From Aldrovandia affinis (taxonomy: Eukaryota; Chordata; Actinopteri; Notacanthiformes; Halosauridae), in NCBI GenBank assembly GCA_029706075.1, contig JAINUG010000306.1, positions 598,501 through 662,500 of the forward strand: a stretch of DNA of 64,000 nt, read 5' to 3'. The notes below the pieces were generated by a model that saw nothing but the letters and a program-made list of their open reading frames with translations, ran no database searches and was not told the DNA's origin. Within the stretch, counting starts at the first letter, position 1. Each line of letters starts with the position of its first letter. The position numbers and the translations under genes are program-made. Positions 22,740 through 35,265 of the stretch are shown piece by piece.

Positions 22740-23560
22740 AAAACACCCATTCATAATCAGATGAGATGAGACAATACTTTGTCTGCTAACACTGAATGCA
22801 CCCAAACAGCTTCCCATACACAACCATATTACATATACACAAACTATAATACCACAAAACATCATTACATATTATTACACAGTCTTATTGCACTTCCCTA
22901 GTTATTCCACATGGCATGTACTCTATTGCCGATCAGGTATTTTAATAGAATACGGAAAAAAATAGTTTTTACATTTGTTTTTCTTTGCATTGGGGAGCCT
23001 AAAGGACCTTCCTGAGACAATACTCGCTATTTAAAACATGGCTGGGGTCCGATGAAATCTTGTTGGCCTGTCTCAACATGCAATCATTGTAAAATGTTTG
23101 GAAGCTCGAGTGGTTGTCCAACAATCTTCAGCAGATCCTGAGCAGCCTGGACATTTTTTTTAGCTGCACTGAAATATTGTTATACCAGACAGTCATACCA
23201 TACTGCATCACACTCTGAATGGATGAACATAAAACAGATCAATCCTGCTTACTCCAAAGTACCTTAGCCTATAGGAAATAAATACTTTGTGACAAGGTTT
23301 CGTCTATATATACACACAAGTATTTGTAGGACGTAACCTGCTTTATGACCTCATTATGAATCCTGGATTGGCAGTAATAGCATTCTGGGGGCCAAGAATC
23401 ATCTCCTATGGTTTTGGGGTATTTAAAATCAGGTGGCTATGATCACACCACTCCACAAGACCATTGACACTGTCTTGGTGGAGATTGAGGTCATCAGTGT
23501 CACTCAACAGGGAACGTAAGGTGGAGTCATCAGAAAATTTGATGATTTTTTTTTCCATGT
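22740..23560 (-). mobile_element. Decayed non-LTR retrotransposon (reverse-transcriptase 3' part)
   Basis: Read on the - strand from about 23555, it gives KFSDDSTLRSLLSDTDDL, then VEWCDHSHLILNTPK and SVMQYGMTVWYNNISVQLKK, with several in-frame stops. This is the palm (F-S/A-DD) and C-terminal part of a fish LINE reverse transcriptase. It is long dead. The clade cannot be set from this fragment. Confidence 0.6.
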
Positions 23561-24229
23561 GGAAATATATATATATTTTTCGTAGTCTACATGGAGTCGT
23601 AGTCTACATGGATCGAAGCAGCTGCCCCACTCGATCTCTGTCTCGATGTAGGAAGTCTTTGCTTGGCACATCATACCTGGAACGGTGAGCCGTGTAGAAT
23701 TCAGATCGATGTAACGCTTGCCATTTCAATTTTAGGTACTTTCTCAGGAACTGATAAATAGTTTTAACCTTTTTGTGTATTTTGATTTTAGGGTGTGTCA
23801 ATGCATCAATCATTGTTTGCACTTCACTAATTCATGTACAGGGCCCGTCTGTCCAGACTTGCTCATGTCTTACCTTTATGAACATCCAGCATCACCCCTG
23901 CCCATACATGCGAGAAGTGGGGGTGCTGCAGCACCTGCTCTCATGACCAGTTCTTATATAGTATAAGTATATCATATTTACATTAAAGACAAAAATGAGT
24001 GCGCGTCTGTGTCTGTGTCATAATTGGAGTGAAACTGTGGGAGGTGCTGTATGGGGCTGCGGGAGGTACTGGACGGAGGTCAAAAAAAAAGTTCATAAGA
24101 AAAAATAAAAATAAAAAAAAAACAGAGACGGGTACGTGAGGGTTGGACCCGAAATGCACGACTCAGAAACAATGACGTGAAATAAAGACCCGCAAGGGCT
24201 TTATTAAAGGAATGTTCAGGAGACATTTT
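23561..24229. other. Intergenic sequence, part of an older repeat
   Basis: No gene. The stretch 24108-24229 (ending 'gcaagggctttattaaaggaatgttcaggagac') looks like the border of an older repeat that resumes right of the LINE near 27410, suggesting the LINE inserted into it. I cannot prove continuity. Confidence 0.4.
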
Positions 24230-27200
24230 TACATTTACATTTTAAGCATTTAGCAGACGCTCTTATCCAGAGCGACTTACAAGATGTGCATTAATAGAAG
24301 GTAAGAACAATCATAGTTGGCGCACAAGATCAGTGCAGTAAAACGGCAATAGACATCATTGCAGGCGTCTGCATATCATACCTGTAACATTGGGAAAGAA
24401 AAGGTTAGTGGGTGTTTTTTTTTTTTTTTTTTTTTCTCCATGTAGAACAAGTAAACAGTGGTGACGACAGATTGACTAGATCAGGGGTGGGCAATCTTAC
24501 CCTGTGTGGGCCGGTGTGGGTGCAGTCTTTTGTTCCAACTGAACAGTGACACACCTGATTCCACTAATCAAAGCCCTGATTGAAGACTTTGATTAGCTGA
24601 TTAGTCAAATCAGGTGAGCTACTGCTCGGTTGGAACAAAAGCCTGCACCCACACCGGCCCACACAGGGTAAGATTGCCCACCCCTGGACTAGATGGACAG
24701 TGTTCAGTGGTAGTGGAGTCTGAAAAGGTGGGTTTTGAGTCTCTTGCGGAAGATTGGAAGTGATTCCGCAGTCCTGACCGAGTGCGGGAGGTCGTTCCAC
24801 CAACGAGGGACCAGCACAGAGAAGAGGCGAGACCGCGAGGAGCGGCTGCCAGGTGCCCGGAGGGATGGGGCAGTCAGTCTGCCAGCGGAGGCGGAGCGGA
24901 GGGGTCTGGACGGGGTGTAGGGCGTGATGAGTGACTGGAGGTATGGGGGAGCAGTACAGATGCGTGCTGTGATGGGGAGCCAGTGCAGAGAGGAGAGTAG
25001 AGGGGTGACGTGGGTGAACTTCGGCTGGTTGAACACCAGGCGAGCAGCAGTGATCTGGACTAGTTGCAGTGGCTTGATAGCACAGGCCGGAAGGCCTGCC
25101 AGCAAGGAATTGCAGTAGTGAGATCACCAGGCCAGACGTGAGATCACCAGGGCCTGGACCAGGAGTTGAGTGGCCTCTTGGGTGAGGAACGGTCGGATCC
25201 TCCGGATGTTATGGAGGGAGAAACGGCAGGTCCGAGTGATCGCTGCAATATGGCTCGAGAAGCACAGCTGGTTGTTCAGGGTTACCCCAAGACTCCTGGC
25301 AGACTGGGACGGAGACACTATGGAGCCTTCCACGGTGATTGACGCATCAATCATCGGGGAGCCCTTCGCTGGGAGGAAGAGCAGCTCTGTCTTCCCCAGG
25401 TTCAGCTTCAGGTGGTGGGTGGACATCCATGCGGAGATGTCAGCCAGGCATGCAGAGATCCGTGCCGGGACCTGGGTATCAGATGGAGGGAAGGAGAGAA
25501 AGAGTTGAGTGTCATCACCATAACAGTGATAGGAAAAACCATGAGCAGAAATAACAGAGCCAAGTGACTTGGTGTACAGAGAAAATAGGACAGGGCCTAG
25601 CACCGAGAGCCCTGCGGGACACCGGTAGAGAGGGTGCGGGGAGAGGAGAGGATCCTCTCCAGGCCACCTGGTAGGACCGGTCAGCCAGGTAGGACTCAAA
25701 CCATGTCAACGCAGATCCAGAGATTCCCATCTCGACGAGAGATGAGAGCAGGATCTGGTGGTCCATGGTGTCGAATGCCGCCGACAGGTCAAGGAGGAGG
25801 AGGACGGAGCTAAGGGATCGGGACTTAGCGACGTGAAGAGCCTCAGTGACCGCAAGGAGAGCAGTCTCTGTGGAGTGGCCTGCTCTGAACCCAGATTGGT
25901 TAGGATCAAGCAGGTCGTTCTGTGAGAGATGAGCAGACAGTTGATTATAGACAGCCCGCTCTAACGTTTTGGAGAGGAATGGGAGGAGAGACAGGTCGGT
26001 AGTTAGAGATGACAGCAGGATTCAGAGAGGGTTTTTTGAGGAGGGGGACAACCTGAGCACATTTGAGGGAGGAGGGGACAGAGCCAGAGGAAAGAGAGGA
26101 GTTAATGACATTGGAGACAAAGGGGAGGATGTCCATAGCAATGGACTGGAAGAGGGGGGAAGGAATGGGATCAAGAGGGCAGGTGGTGGGATGGTGGGAG
26201 AAAACAAGTTGAAGGATGTCCAAGTCAGGGAGGGGTGAGGAGGACAGAGGAGTGGGAGGTTTAGGTAGCGGGATGGGAGAGGGAGAGGTTGGGGGGAAGG
26301 AGTTGCGAATGACATCAATCTTCTCGTGAAAGAAGGATGAGAAGTCATCGGCGGTTATAGAGGGGGGTGGGGGAGGAGGAGGGGTGAGGAGAGAGGAAAA
26401 CGTAGCATAGAGTTTACGTGGATTGGAAACAGAAGATTGAATCTTAGAAAGGAAAAATGCAGACTTAGCGTGTGTGGAAGTCAGACAGAGCTACAGGGGA
26501 TTTGGATTTTCTCCATTTCCTTTCTGCCGCACGCAGCTTCAGTCGGTTAGCCCGAATGGAATCGGTTAGCCAGGGGGCGGGGGGTCGGAGACGAGCGGGT
26601 TTAGCGGATAGAGGACAGAGTAAGTCAAAGGAGGAGGAGAGAGAGGAAAGTAGGGTGGATGATGCTACCTCAGCAGGTAGCTGAGAGAAGGCATCAGTAG
26701 GGGGAAGGGAAGATAGGACAGTAGCTGACAGGGCAGCGGGTGAGAGAGAGCGGAGGTTGCGACAGACAAGGACAGTGGGAGCAGGTGAAGATGGTTTAGG
26801 CACAGAGGGGAGGGGGAGGGAGAAAGACAGAAAGCAATGGTCAGACACATGTAGAGGCGATACCGTAATGTTGGGTGAGGCACAGTTCCTGGTGAAGACC
26901 AGGTCCAGTTGGTTACTGGCCTTGTGGGTGGATGGGGATTCAGCCATGGTGAAGTCAAAGGACTGAAGCAGGGGGAGGAATGCAGAGGCCTGGGAGGTCT
27001 CTAGCTGCAGGTTGAAGTCCCCGAGGAGTAAGACGGGAGTACCATCCTCAGGGAAGGCACTGAGTAGGGCATCCATCTCATCTAGGAAACTCCCCAGTGG
27101 ACCTGGAGGGCGATAAAGAACAATGATGTGCAGTTTACATGGAATAGTGACAGTGACAGCATGGAATTCAAAGGAGGAGGGTGAGAAGTGAGGAAGAGGA

Positions 27201-27448
27201 ACAATACCAAATCTCCACAGGGGGGAGATGAGTATACCTGTCCCTCCACCTCTACCTGAGGGTCGTGGAGTGTGGGAGAAGGTGTAGGCGGCAGAGAGAG
27301 CAGCAGGGGTGGCCGTGTTTTGCGGAGTGATCCAGGTCTCCGTAAGCGCCAGGAACTGCAGGGAGAGTAGTGAGGCCTGGGCCGAGATGAAATCAAAATC
27401 AAGCATAGTCAATATAAGCAAAGTCCGATAACCAAAAAATCCAGCCAA
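24230..27448 (-). mobile_element. L2-clade LINE (endonuclease and reverse transcriptase), 5' truncated and broken
   Basis: - strand non-LTR retrotransposon. The endonuclease part is open from 27448 to 26465 (ALTETWITPQN, GILISP, LLLGDFNLQL, VSDHCFLSFS). The reverse-transcriptase part follows in broken frames: PLDPIPSPLF and SNYRPVS near 26200-26060, DTMDHQILL near 25770, LGPVLFSLYT and YHCYGDDTQLFLS near 25590-25490, then LVPRWWNDLPHSVR near 24800. The catalytic box reads YGDD rather than the usual YADD. The 3' tail at 24240-24300 (gcatttagcagacgctcttatccagagcgactta) is the conserved end shared with V-SINEs, which depend on L2-type machinery. Frameshifts near 25700 and 26250 make this copy inactive. 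Confidence 0.85.
24482..24686. mobile_element. hAT-type MITE nested in LINE 3' region
   Basis: Near-perfect foldback. CAGGGGTGGGCAATCTTACC at the left is matched by its reverse complement at the right. A perfect 8-bp target duplication GACTAGAT lies at 24474-24481 and 24687-24694. It sits between the LINE coding end and its 3' tail, so it is younger than the LINE. Confidence 0.9.
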
Positions 27449-29419
27449 TAACCAAAGTACAGTACCGAGGGAGAAGGCAGTCTCGAACTCGGTAAATCAT
27501 GCAAAAATCAAAACAAACCAGAGTAGCTGTCAGCGGGGCAGAGGTAGCCTACAGGAGGACGGCAGGCAGGCTCGTAGTCAAGGACGGTGCAAGAGTCACG
27601 TCCGCTCCGCGGGGCAAAAGCACAAAACTCAGGCAAAGCAGGAAAAAACTTGTGGTACAAACAGGCAGTGGTAACAAAAAGGCAGGCAGTAGCAATGGTC
27701 AATAAACAGGCTTGGATCGTAACAAGAAATAAGACAAGGAAAACGCTCAAGAGTGCAATAGAAAACTAGGCAACAATTTTGCAAAGACATGACAAAAACA
27801 CTGAGCTTATATGCAGGTGTAGACAGGTGCAGACACTTAGCTTGAGAATAGCACGAAACAAAAAACAGCTGAGGAGAGCGTGACAAGGTAACAAGATAAT
27901 TAGTCGTTATTAGTAATTATCCTATCCTGACCTAGCGTTACTAGATTAGTAAATCAGATATGAACTAGAAACGAAAGGAAACATGAATACACATGGTTAG
28001 CAAGTTAGTAATTAGTAAGTCTCCAGCATGTCGGCAATTAGAGTAGCTACTAAATTGCCAATCGTGCTTGCAGAAACAATGAACCTAACTAATTGTTAGT
28101 AAATTAGTAAATTAGTCAATCAGACAAGGAGGGGTTAGAAACAATAGGGAAGCGTGAGCGACAGCGAGAAAGAGAGTGAAAGCATGAATGCAAGATTTGC
28201 GGAAAGAACATGGAAAAGTGTATGCTATAAACATGAACAGAAACATAACATGAAAACAGAATCAAGACATGACATGAATAAAACATAAAACGTGGCATGA
28301 ATTACACTGAACCGTGACAAAAACAGTAGCTACCATTGATTGAGCTGTTGTGTTTTTACATTTTTATTCAAAATGTCTCAAAAACGAATTAGCTAATTCT
28401 TCCAAAAGCCTGCCAAAAAAAAAAAAAAACACCACCGATGGCAGTGCCAGCACGTCCTAATCGCTGCTACCTTTATCATCAACCTCAGAGGCACAGACAT
28501 CCGCAAGCAGCAGCTCGCTAGCCGCGGGGCAATTATTGTAGTTGCAATTAATCCAGTTGTTAAGAATATTATAGCGAACAGTGGTAGCGAGTTCACCATG
28601 AAGCGACTATTTCTATGCGTGCCTCCATGTTTGTGTATATATCGCTCTTTGCCTTGACAACCTAACCTAACTATATTGAACTTCCTTCGTGAGACAGGCA
28701 CCAGGTTCCAGGCTGAGCTGCAGCTCTGTGGCAGCCAGCACTAACATACTGTTAGTGTGTTATCTTGTTTTTGTGTTCTCGTCGTGTCCTTCTGCTCGTC
28801 ACAATTTAAATACACATTTAACAACTCTAAACACTAAATACACTACAAATGGCATGTCAGGGGCCTGTCTCACGATGGAGGTTCAACATAGTCAGGGTAT
28901 CTTTGTGTTAGCTGGCTACAGAAAGCCTAACAAAGGCAATTACGGCTAAAGGCCTCTACATGCTCGAGCGACAACAACGCGACAGCAACACAACCTCTGC
29001 AACTTACGAAGAGGCAGTTGCAGACGATGTCGCGTACCTAGCACAAAAATCTAACTCGTGACCGCAGCGCAACAGTTCACGTAGATGTTGCGCATCATTG
29101 ATTGATTGGTTAGGGAATGGAGGCGGAGCTGTCGTAGTCATAATTTTTTTACATATTACATTTCAAGCATTTAGAAGACGGTCTCATCCAGAGAGACTTA
29201 CCAGATGTGCATTAATACATGGTAAGAACAATCATAGTTCGCGCAACAGATAAGTGCAGTAATACTGCAAGAGTCAACAACAACAACAACAATAATAATA
29301 ATAATGATAACAATAATAATGATAACAATAATAATAATAACAATAACAATAATAACAATGGTATTATCATTAGTCTAATTATTGACAATATGATTCTATG
29401 AGACTAGTAAAATATTATA
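27449..29419. other. Intergenic repeat-derived sequence
   Basis: 27465-28320 looks like one decayed repeat and has no protein signal. 28858-29150 contains fragments resembling the Harbinger-like sequence near 37.1 kb. 29155-29276 is an isolated L2-type 3' tail similar to 24235-24350. 29276-29385 is a CAA/TAA-rich microsatellite. Confidence 0.5.
29155..29276. repeat. Isolated L2-type 3' tail
   Basis: Shares 'ccagatgtgcattaatacatggtaagaacaatcatagttcgcg' almost base for base with the tail of the LINE at 24270-24330. It ends in the CAA/TAA microsatellite, as expected for a 5'-truncated L2 insertion. Confidence 0.7.
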
Positions 29420-31500
29420 TTTAATTGCATTTAAGATGATGAGCCAAACACACAAGATGTTGCCCAAAAAAGTGCAGACGTGGAGAGTCAGAGAGAAGAG
29501 CCAATAGCTGAGACAGGCTCTCCAAAAGAAAGAGAAGATATGATGATGGAAAGGAAAAAGACAGAGACAGAAAAGGTAGAGATGGAGACAGAAAGGGAAG
29601 ATACAAAGACAGATAGGAAAAGATGGAGAGAGAAAGGGAAGATACAGAGAGCGAGGCAGCCAGAGCAGATTCCACAAGGGAGAAGGAGCCAGCAGAATTA
29701 GATTTTGTGCTTCAATTACAAAATCCAACAGATCCATCTCATGTACGAAATCACAAAATCAAATACAATGAGGCCTTCATAAAATTTTCTAATTCAATTG
29801 GACCCTGTCGTCCCATTGCACAATTCCCCAAAAACCAAGAAGGGCGGTCTTTTCAGGGGCACTGGTATGAAGAACAACCCTGGTTAGAATATTCTCCTGA
29901 GAACAACTGATGTACTGCTTCAGCTGCTGACTTTTTATGAATGATGAAAAGTATAAGAGCAGGATTGGGTGGAAGTCAGTGGGGGTAAACCTGTGGAAGT
30001 TGGGCCAAAAAGAAAATAAAGGACCACTGTAGCACTGAGTCGCACATGCTAGGCATGATCAGGTGGAATGCCTTTAAAAGAAAGGCACTGGACACTGCCT
30101 TTGAAATGGCCGACTGAAATGCAAGCAGCGAAAAAGAGAGAGAAAGGCAAAAGAACAGAGATTATCTCCTGATTAATTGACATTACATTGTACTTAGTAC
30201 AACAAGGGTTGGCCTTCAGAGGTAGTGACGAAAGCTCCTCAAATTCAAACAGAGGACATTTCCTAGAGCTGGTGAAATTGCTTAGCCAATATGACAGTGT
30301 CCTTAAACTTCACCTTGATGCAATCAAGGAAAAGCGTTGTGCGTTTTATGCATGATATAGCCATAAAGGAGCGCTTCATCCAGCTGTGTATTGTAGAGTC
30401 AACAACAGGGGAAGAGCTTGAAAGCTTAGTGATTAACCTACTGAAGGAGAACCAAGCGTGAGCCACCTGATCTGGCTGCATGAGAAGCAAAGATGCTGTT
30501 ACAGTGCCTAAATTTTGAATTCATCCTTTGTTTGGAAATCACAACGCCAGTGCTCATGGAAACTGCAGTTGCTTCGAATGCCCTCCAACAGCAAGACCTG
30601 GACTTGGCAGCTGCCTACAATGTTGTTGATGGTGTCCAGAGCAGAATGAAGGAACTGAGGACTGAAGACAAATTTAAGGAGATGTTCAACAATGCCACCA
30701 TTCAAGCCGAAATTGAGGTGCTTGAAGTGATTCCAGGGCAAGCAAGATGGCGAAAGGTACCAGCAAAGCTAAAACACTGCTCCACATCGGCACCAGACCA
30801 CCGGCCACAGACTTTGGTGGAAAAGAGGAAAGCTGTGCTTCACCTTTTTGGATACACTCATTCAGGAACTCCAGAGCGAATTAAAGGGAAAAGCAACACT
30901 GACAAAATCCTGTTGTCACTGCACTGCTTGACTGAGCCCTCAAAGTGGAAAGAAAGTGCAAATGCCCAAGCACTTAACGCTGCCCATACTCTCTGTGAGT
31001 TTTATGGAGTTGAAGAGGATGAGGACCAGCTACAAACTGAGCTGAGAATATTCCACTCTGCATTTACATGCCCTAAGAAGAGTGCACAAGCAATGTTGGG
31101 AATATTTAAAGAGTATGATGCTCATTTAGTATTTCCAATACCCTTCAAGTTGCTGAAAATCTATGCAACACTACTTGTGTCAACAGTCACTGTTGAATGC
31201 TTGTTCTCAAAGCTGAAGCTGGTGAAGACCAAACTCCAAAACCTGTGTGGACAAGAAAGGTTATCTGATCTCCTGCTTCTGGCCGTAGAGAAGTACATCC
31301 CCATCGACAAAGATGAGGCTATCAAGATATTTCAAGACATGGTACCAAACAGAAAGGTTTTGCTTTAACACCCACAGGCAGAACACTGGAGCACAAAAGC
31401 CATATTGAAGGACACCACCAACAAAGACGAGGTCATAAAGATCTTCTAAGACATAGTACCAAAGTTTAGGTTGTTCATTTAGTATTGTGTATGTTGATAG
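29420..31500 (+). mobile_element. hAT-type transposon remnant with ZMYM1-like transposase
   Basis: The 5' part encodes an Arg/Glu-rich stretch, then VRNHKIKYNEAFIKFSNSIG and RSFQGHWYEEQPWLEYS (29730-29900), typical of the TTF-type zinc finger of domesticated and transposon-borne hAT transposases. The middle (29990-30480) is full of stops. The 3' part holds an open frame with the hAT dimerisation motif. The + strand lesions leave no complete transposase. Confidence 0.75.
30493..31368 (+). pseudogene. hAT transposase C-terminal fragment
   Basis: An uninterrupted 291-codon frame. Residues about 215-290 (FPIPFKLLKIYATLLVSTVT, then VECLFSKLKLVKTKL and LSDLLLLAVEK) match the hAT C-terminal dimerisation region (hATC), where the family signature is a conserved S-x-x-C/E-R-x-F-S block. 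Upstream transposase sequence is destroyed by stop codons, so this is a fragment although the frame stays open. A host-retained dimerisation module is possible but unsupported. Confidence 0.7.
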
Positions 31501-33530
31501 TAAATAGTTATACGAATGTCTAGAGTGTTTTAAATGTATCTAATGTTGGATAGATTAGGCTACAGGTAACCAGCCAATATAATTTACAGGGAAGCCAAAG
31601 TGCTCCCCAGACTTAAATGACGCGGGAGGCTTTTCAAGTTCTTCCGCTTCTCCGCTAGCCATGACTTGTCTCAATCTCTGATTGATTTGTTGGGATTCAA
31701 CATGACATAAACACACAATGGTTTTTTTGTGCATAATTAACCAATCGTTGTGCTTCAGAGCAAAACACAGCACGCACCTGTCTTGTCTATCTCTTTCTCT
31801 TCACTGTAACTCTGCATCGAGATTTAGGGAATTATTACTTTAAAACGTAACAGCGGCAGAAAAACTGTATTTCTCTATGATGGTTCAATTTAGCAATTCA
31901 TCTGCGATTCATATGCGTGCCGAACTGTGGGGGGTGATCCGTACGGATCACGGATCAACTGCGTTCCGTTACACCACTAACTTTGACAGAATGCTGTTAC
32001 TGAGGTAGGGGATACGTGCGTGCATCACAGGCAACCCAAGAGACTGTCGGGTCAAGTGCAGGTGACGGGGTCAGAGAGGCATGCACTACTGATGCAGTCA
32101 GGCAGAGAGCCAACATCAGCGCGACACAAGATAGATATCAGATCGATGACAGATTTTATATTTGCACAATGACTTTGAAAAGGCACAAGCCTTCAGGTCC
32201 GCAGGGGAGAAAATGGAGGAAGGAGGAGGAGGAAAAGATAGCCCAATTAAGAGGTAGGCTATGTCATCAAAATGCTGTTTTGTTGTGTTTCTGTGTTATT
32301 GTAGGAGACTAGGGAGCTAACTAGCGAAGTAATAAACAAGCTAATGCTAGCTAGATAATGTGATGCTAAGAGCTACTGCTAGACTCATACAGATTGAAGG
32401 ATGAATGCATGCTGATGCTGAGTTACCCAACCCTCACGTTTTGGCTTGAAGCGTATTAGTACCCACCTGTAGTTATTACCAAAACTAGGCTACTACACCT
32501 GAATTGCAGAGTTGCAAAACCCTCATGCTTGCCTTGAGTCTCAAGCTTTATTATTAGGCTACCAAAATTAGTAGTAGGCTACAACATTATATCAGTGATA
32601 AAAATGTGGCTAGCTTCCATGGTGATGTCTGATTGATGTTTGTTGGGGGCACCCGGGGCACCCAAATGCCAATCTCGCCTAGGGCAACAAAATGTGTAGA
32701 GCCGGCCCTGTCAAAATGTATGTGCACACCCCTGGGTAGAGGCGTGCCAATTATTAACAGCAAACTATTGTAGCTATATTGTAACTATACAGCAAACACT
32801 GTAACATTATGCTGCAGTTACACCAGGATTTAGAAAATATTCTCCTTTGATTCATTTTAATGTAAACCAGGCGAGTGGGGGAATAAAAATGGCTTCCTGT
32901 GGCGAATCAATTTCGCTATGAATTTCGCGTTCAGGTTTGGTGAACTTTGACCGTCAAATTCGCATGGCTCACTGCTGCTAAACCAATACCAGAGTAGTGC
33001 GTGGGATTTATTGATCCCACATCCCATGTTATTTAATAAAACCCTTTCCGAATACAAAATGCTACACAGAAGGGATGCTGTATGTCTGGCAGTTGCAATG
33101 CAACTGCTAGCCATGCAACAGGAATATTTTAGCCTATTAAATATTCATTTATTTCACCAATTAACAAATTGCCAATTTTTCGCCACGCAAAGTGAAGAAT
33201 CTTCGCCTGGCTAATCCTGGTATGACCACTGCATTCCATGTAGTTCAGTTTGTCCATCGTCTCCACTATTGTGAAATAGCATGTTACAACTGGTCACCAT
33301 GTTGGACTATGCCACTGGACGGACGGCCACAAAATGATTCAGGCCCTACTGAAAAGCATTGAATACAACACGCATTGTATAGGTCTATACATCGGATTTG
33401 CTTTGCATGAAAAAACAAATGTAATCGATGATAGATGTAGACACTTTATTGATCCCCAGGGGGAAATTAGGTTGTCTTTCTGGCAACTCTATTATGGTGT
33501 GTGGGGTGCATTTTCCTGGCATGGTTTAGG
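31501..33530. other. Intergenic region with hAT scraps and a repeat tail
   Basis: 32170-32253 reads MTLKRHKPSGPQGRKWRKEE before a GT, resembling the N terminus of a ZMYM1-like hAT transposase. 32640-32714 ends ...gtagagccggccctg, a hAT-like terminus (CAGGGCCGGCTCTAC inverted). 32820-33230 is probably a decayed repeat with short inverted ends around accaggatt. 33438-33475 (ctttattgatccccaggggg) is a common fish repeat tail. No host gene seen. Confidence 0.45.
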
Positions 33531-33690
33531 TTCACTCAACCCCTTAGAGGGCAAGGTAAATTCTGAGTAATCATCTTCGTCCTATGGTGAAGCATTTCTA
33601 TTCTGATGGGAGTGGTCTCTTCCAGGATAACAATGCCACCATCCACAGGGCACGAGTGGTCACTGAATGGTTTGAAAGCTGTTCTGGCAG
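33530..33690 (+). mobile_element. Tc1/mariner transposase scrap
   Basis: Carries short matches to Tc1 transposase (SWHGLGSLNPLEGK and, in another frame, a QDNNATIHRA-like block near 33627). Heavily decayed. Confidence 0.55.
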
Positions 33691-33984
33691 CTCGTGGTGG
33701 CCCAGCACCCTATGAAGACACTAAGTTGGTGTTTCCTTTATTTTTGCAGTTCCCTGTAGCTAAATTCTGTGGGACTCATTCCATGACGAGAATGTATCAT
33801 TAAAGTGCTGTTTATAATAAGTCACATTTACATCCATTACATATGGCAACATGGACTCAACATGGACATATTTTCAGCATCTGTTCAGCATCTTCTTGGT
33901 AGAGTAAATTGTTAGGACTTTCTCAAAAGCCTATGTACACAGTCTTACAAGAATGACATTGAGTATGTTGCTGAATGGAAATTA

Positions 33985-34420
33985 AGTATGGTAAAATAGA
34001 ATTTTACATAAATAATCATTTTAGGACTGAGGAAAAAGACAAATATTTTACTAATTGAATGATGCCATTGATCTAATTGGATCAGTATTCAAATGCTGAA
34101 AATAAATCTGATTTAATCCCTTTACATTAATTATTATATCTCATTAAAGACAGTTTAATAACCCTGCATAAAAGAACAGATAATTCACTAGTATGAATTA
34201 CCCTGTCAGAAGGTGTGAGTGATTGAAAACCTCTTTCAGTGAGTCACTATTTCCTGCCAAAAATGTGTTTCAAACTAATTTTATCCATTATTTTGTTTAC
34301 CCATTGTATGTGAAAATCCACATCCTCATATGAAAAAAAAATGAAAATCCACATGTCAATATTGGAATAGATTTAGCCTACACTGCACATCAATAATAAC
34401 CATTTTGAGTTTAAGAAGAG
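33985..34420 (+). repeat. Duplicated segment, copy A (uninterrupted)
   Basis: Shares many blocks with 38650-38928 plus 40759-40830, for example 'ggatcagtattcaaatgc', 'acagataattcact', 'ccattattttgt' and 'tatgtgaaaatccacat'. Part of it recurs again at 34438-34510. It preserves the junction that a solo LTR interrupts in copy B. Confidence 0.75.
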
Positions 34421-34734
34421 TTTAAGAAGTTGTAAAGTAACAGATAATTCACTGGTATTCATTTTCCTGACAGAATGGGTGAGTGATTGAAGAACTCTTT
34501 GAAATTACTATTTTTTTTTGGGGGGGGGGGGAGTAGTTATTGAATATTCTTACCTTAATTGAGATGCACGTCCATCATTTATGCATTTAATGTGTGTGGG
34601 GTGTTTCAATCTGGATTTTAAAAAACTGATTTTGAGACAGCCCTTGTCAAAATAAATAATTATTTGCTTCTCTTCTCTGGCCATGGCTGTATCTCCATAC
34701 TTGTAGAGTTCTGCCTTTGACACAGTAGATGAGG

Positions 34735-34892
34735 ACTATTCAATTCCAGGCCTTGAAGGCCACAGTGTCTGCAGGTATTTGCTCCAACCACACACTACAC
34801 CTGATTTCACTAATTAGCTCACCTCCTGGACCAAGGAGATAAAGTAATTATTAAAATCAGATGGTGTAGTGTGTGATTGGAGCAAATACATA
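34735..34892. mobile_element. MITE with AGGGCTATT-type ends (copy 3, truncated)
   Basis: Shares 'ctattcaattccaggcc', 'cacagtgtctgcaggtatttgctccaacca' and the pairing right arm with the copy at 17380. The right end is lost after 'ggagcaaatacatat'. Confidence 0.7.
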
Positions 34893-35184
34893 TCTGTAAG
34901 AGGTTAGTCTTACCAGTGGCCTTCAAGATCCTTGTCCTCCAGCAGCTTGCTGTGTACCTTGGCATAGCGGTCCAGCTTGAGCTGGGGCGTGGACAGACCA
35001 CTGCGCGAGGGTGAATGGCTCGCTCTCCTAACATTGGGCAAGCTCAAGGCATGCAGGCGCTGTAGGCGATGCTTTTGTGGCACTGCATGGGGGGGCCGAG
35101 TTTAGCTTTCATTGTTTCAGAGTTCATGGACTCACACAACAAGATACAATTATATATTCGTTTTGCCCATAGGGAAGCTTTCTG

Positions 35185-35245
35185 TGCTCGCGGTGAGCTC
35201 ATGCCGGCTTTCCCTCCCCCTGGGGCGGACAGCCAAACTTCGCCT
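35185..35245 (-). repeat. SINE fragment
   Basis: 'ctcatgccggctttccctccccctggggcggacagccaaacttcgcctc' is a diverged copy of part of the SINE at 61830-61890, same orientation. Confidence 0.55.
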
Positions 35246-35265
35246 CTAAAATATCTTGTTAAAGA

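Noticed and set aside
29281..29385. CRISPR-like or other structured array in CAA/TAA repeat
   Set aside because: Simple microsatellite following an L2 tail, in a vertebrate genome.
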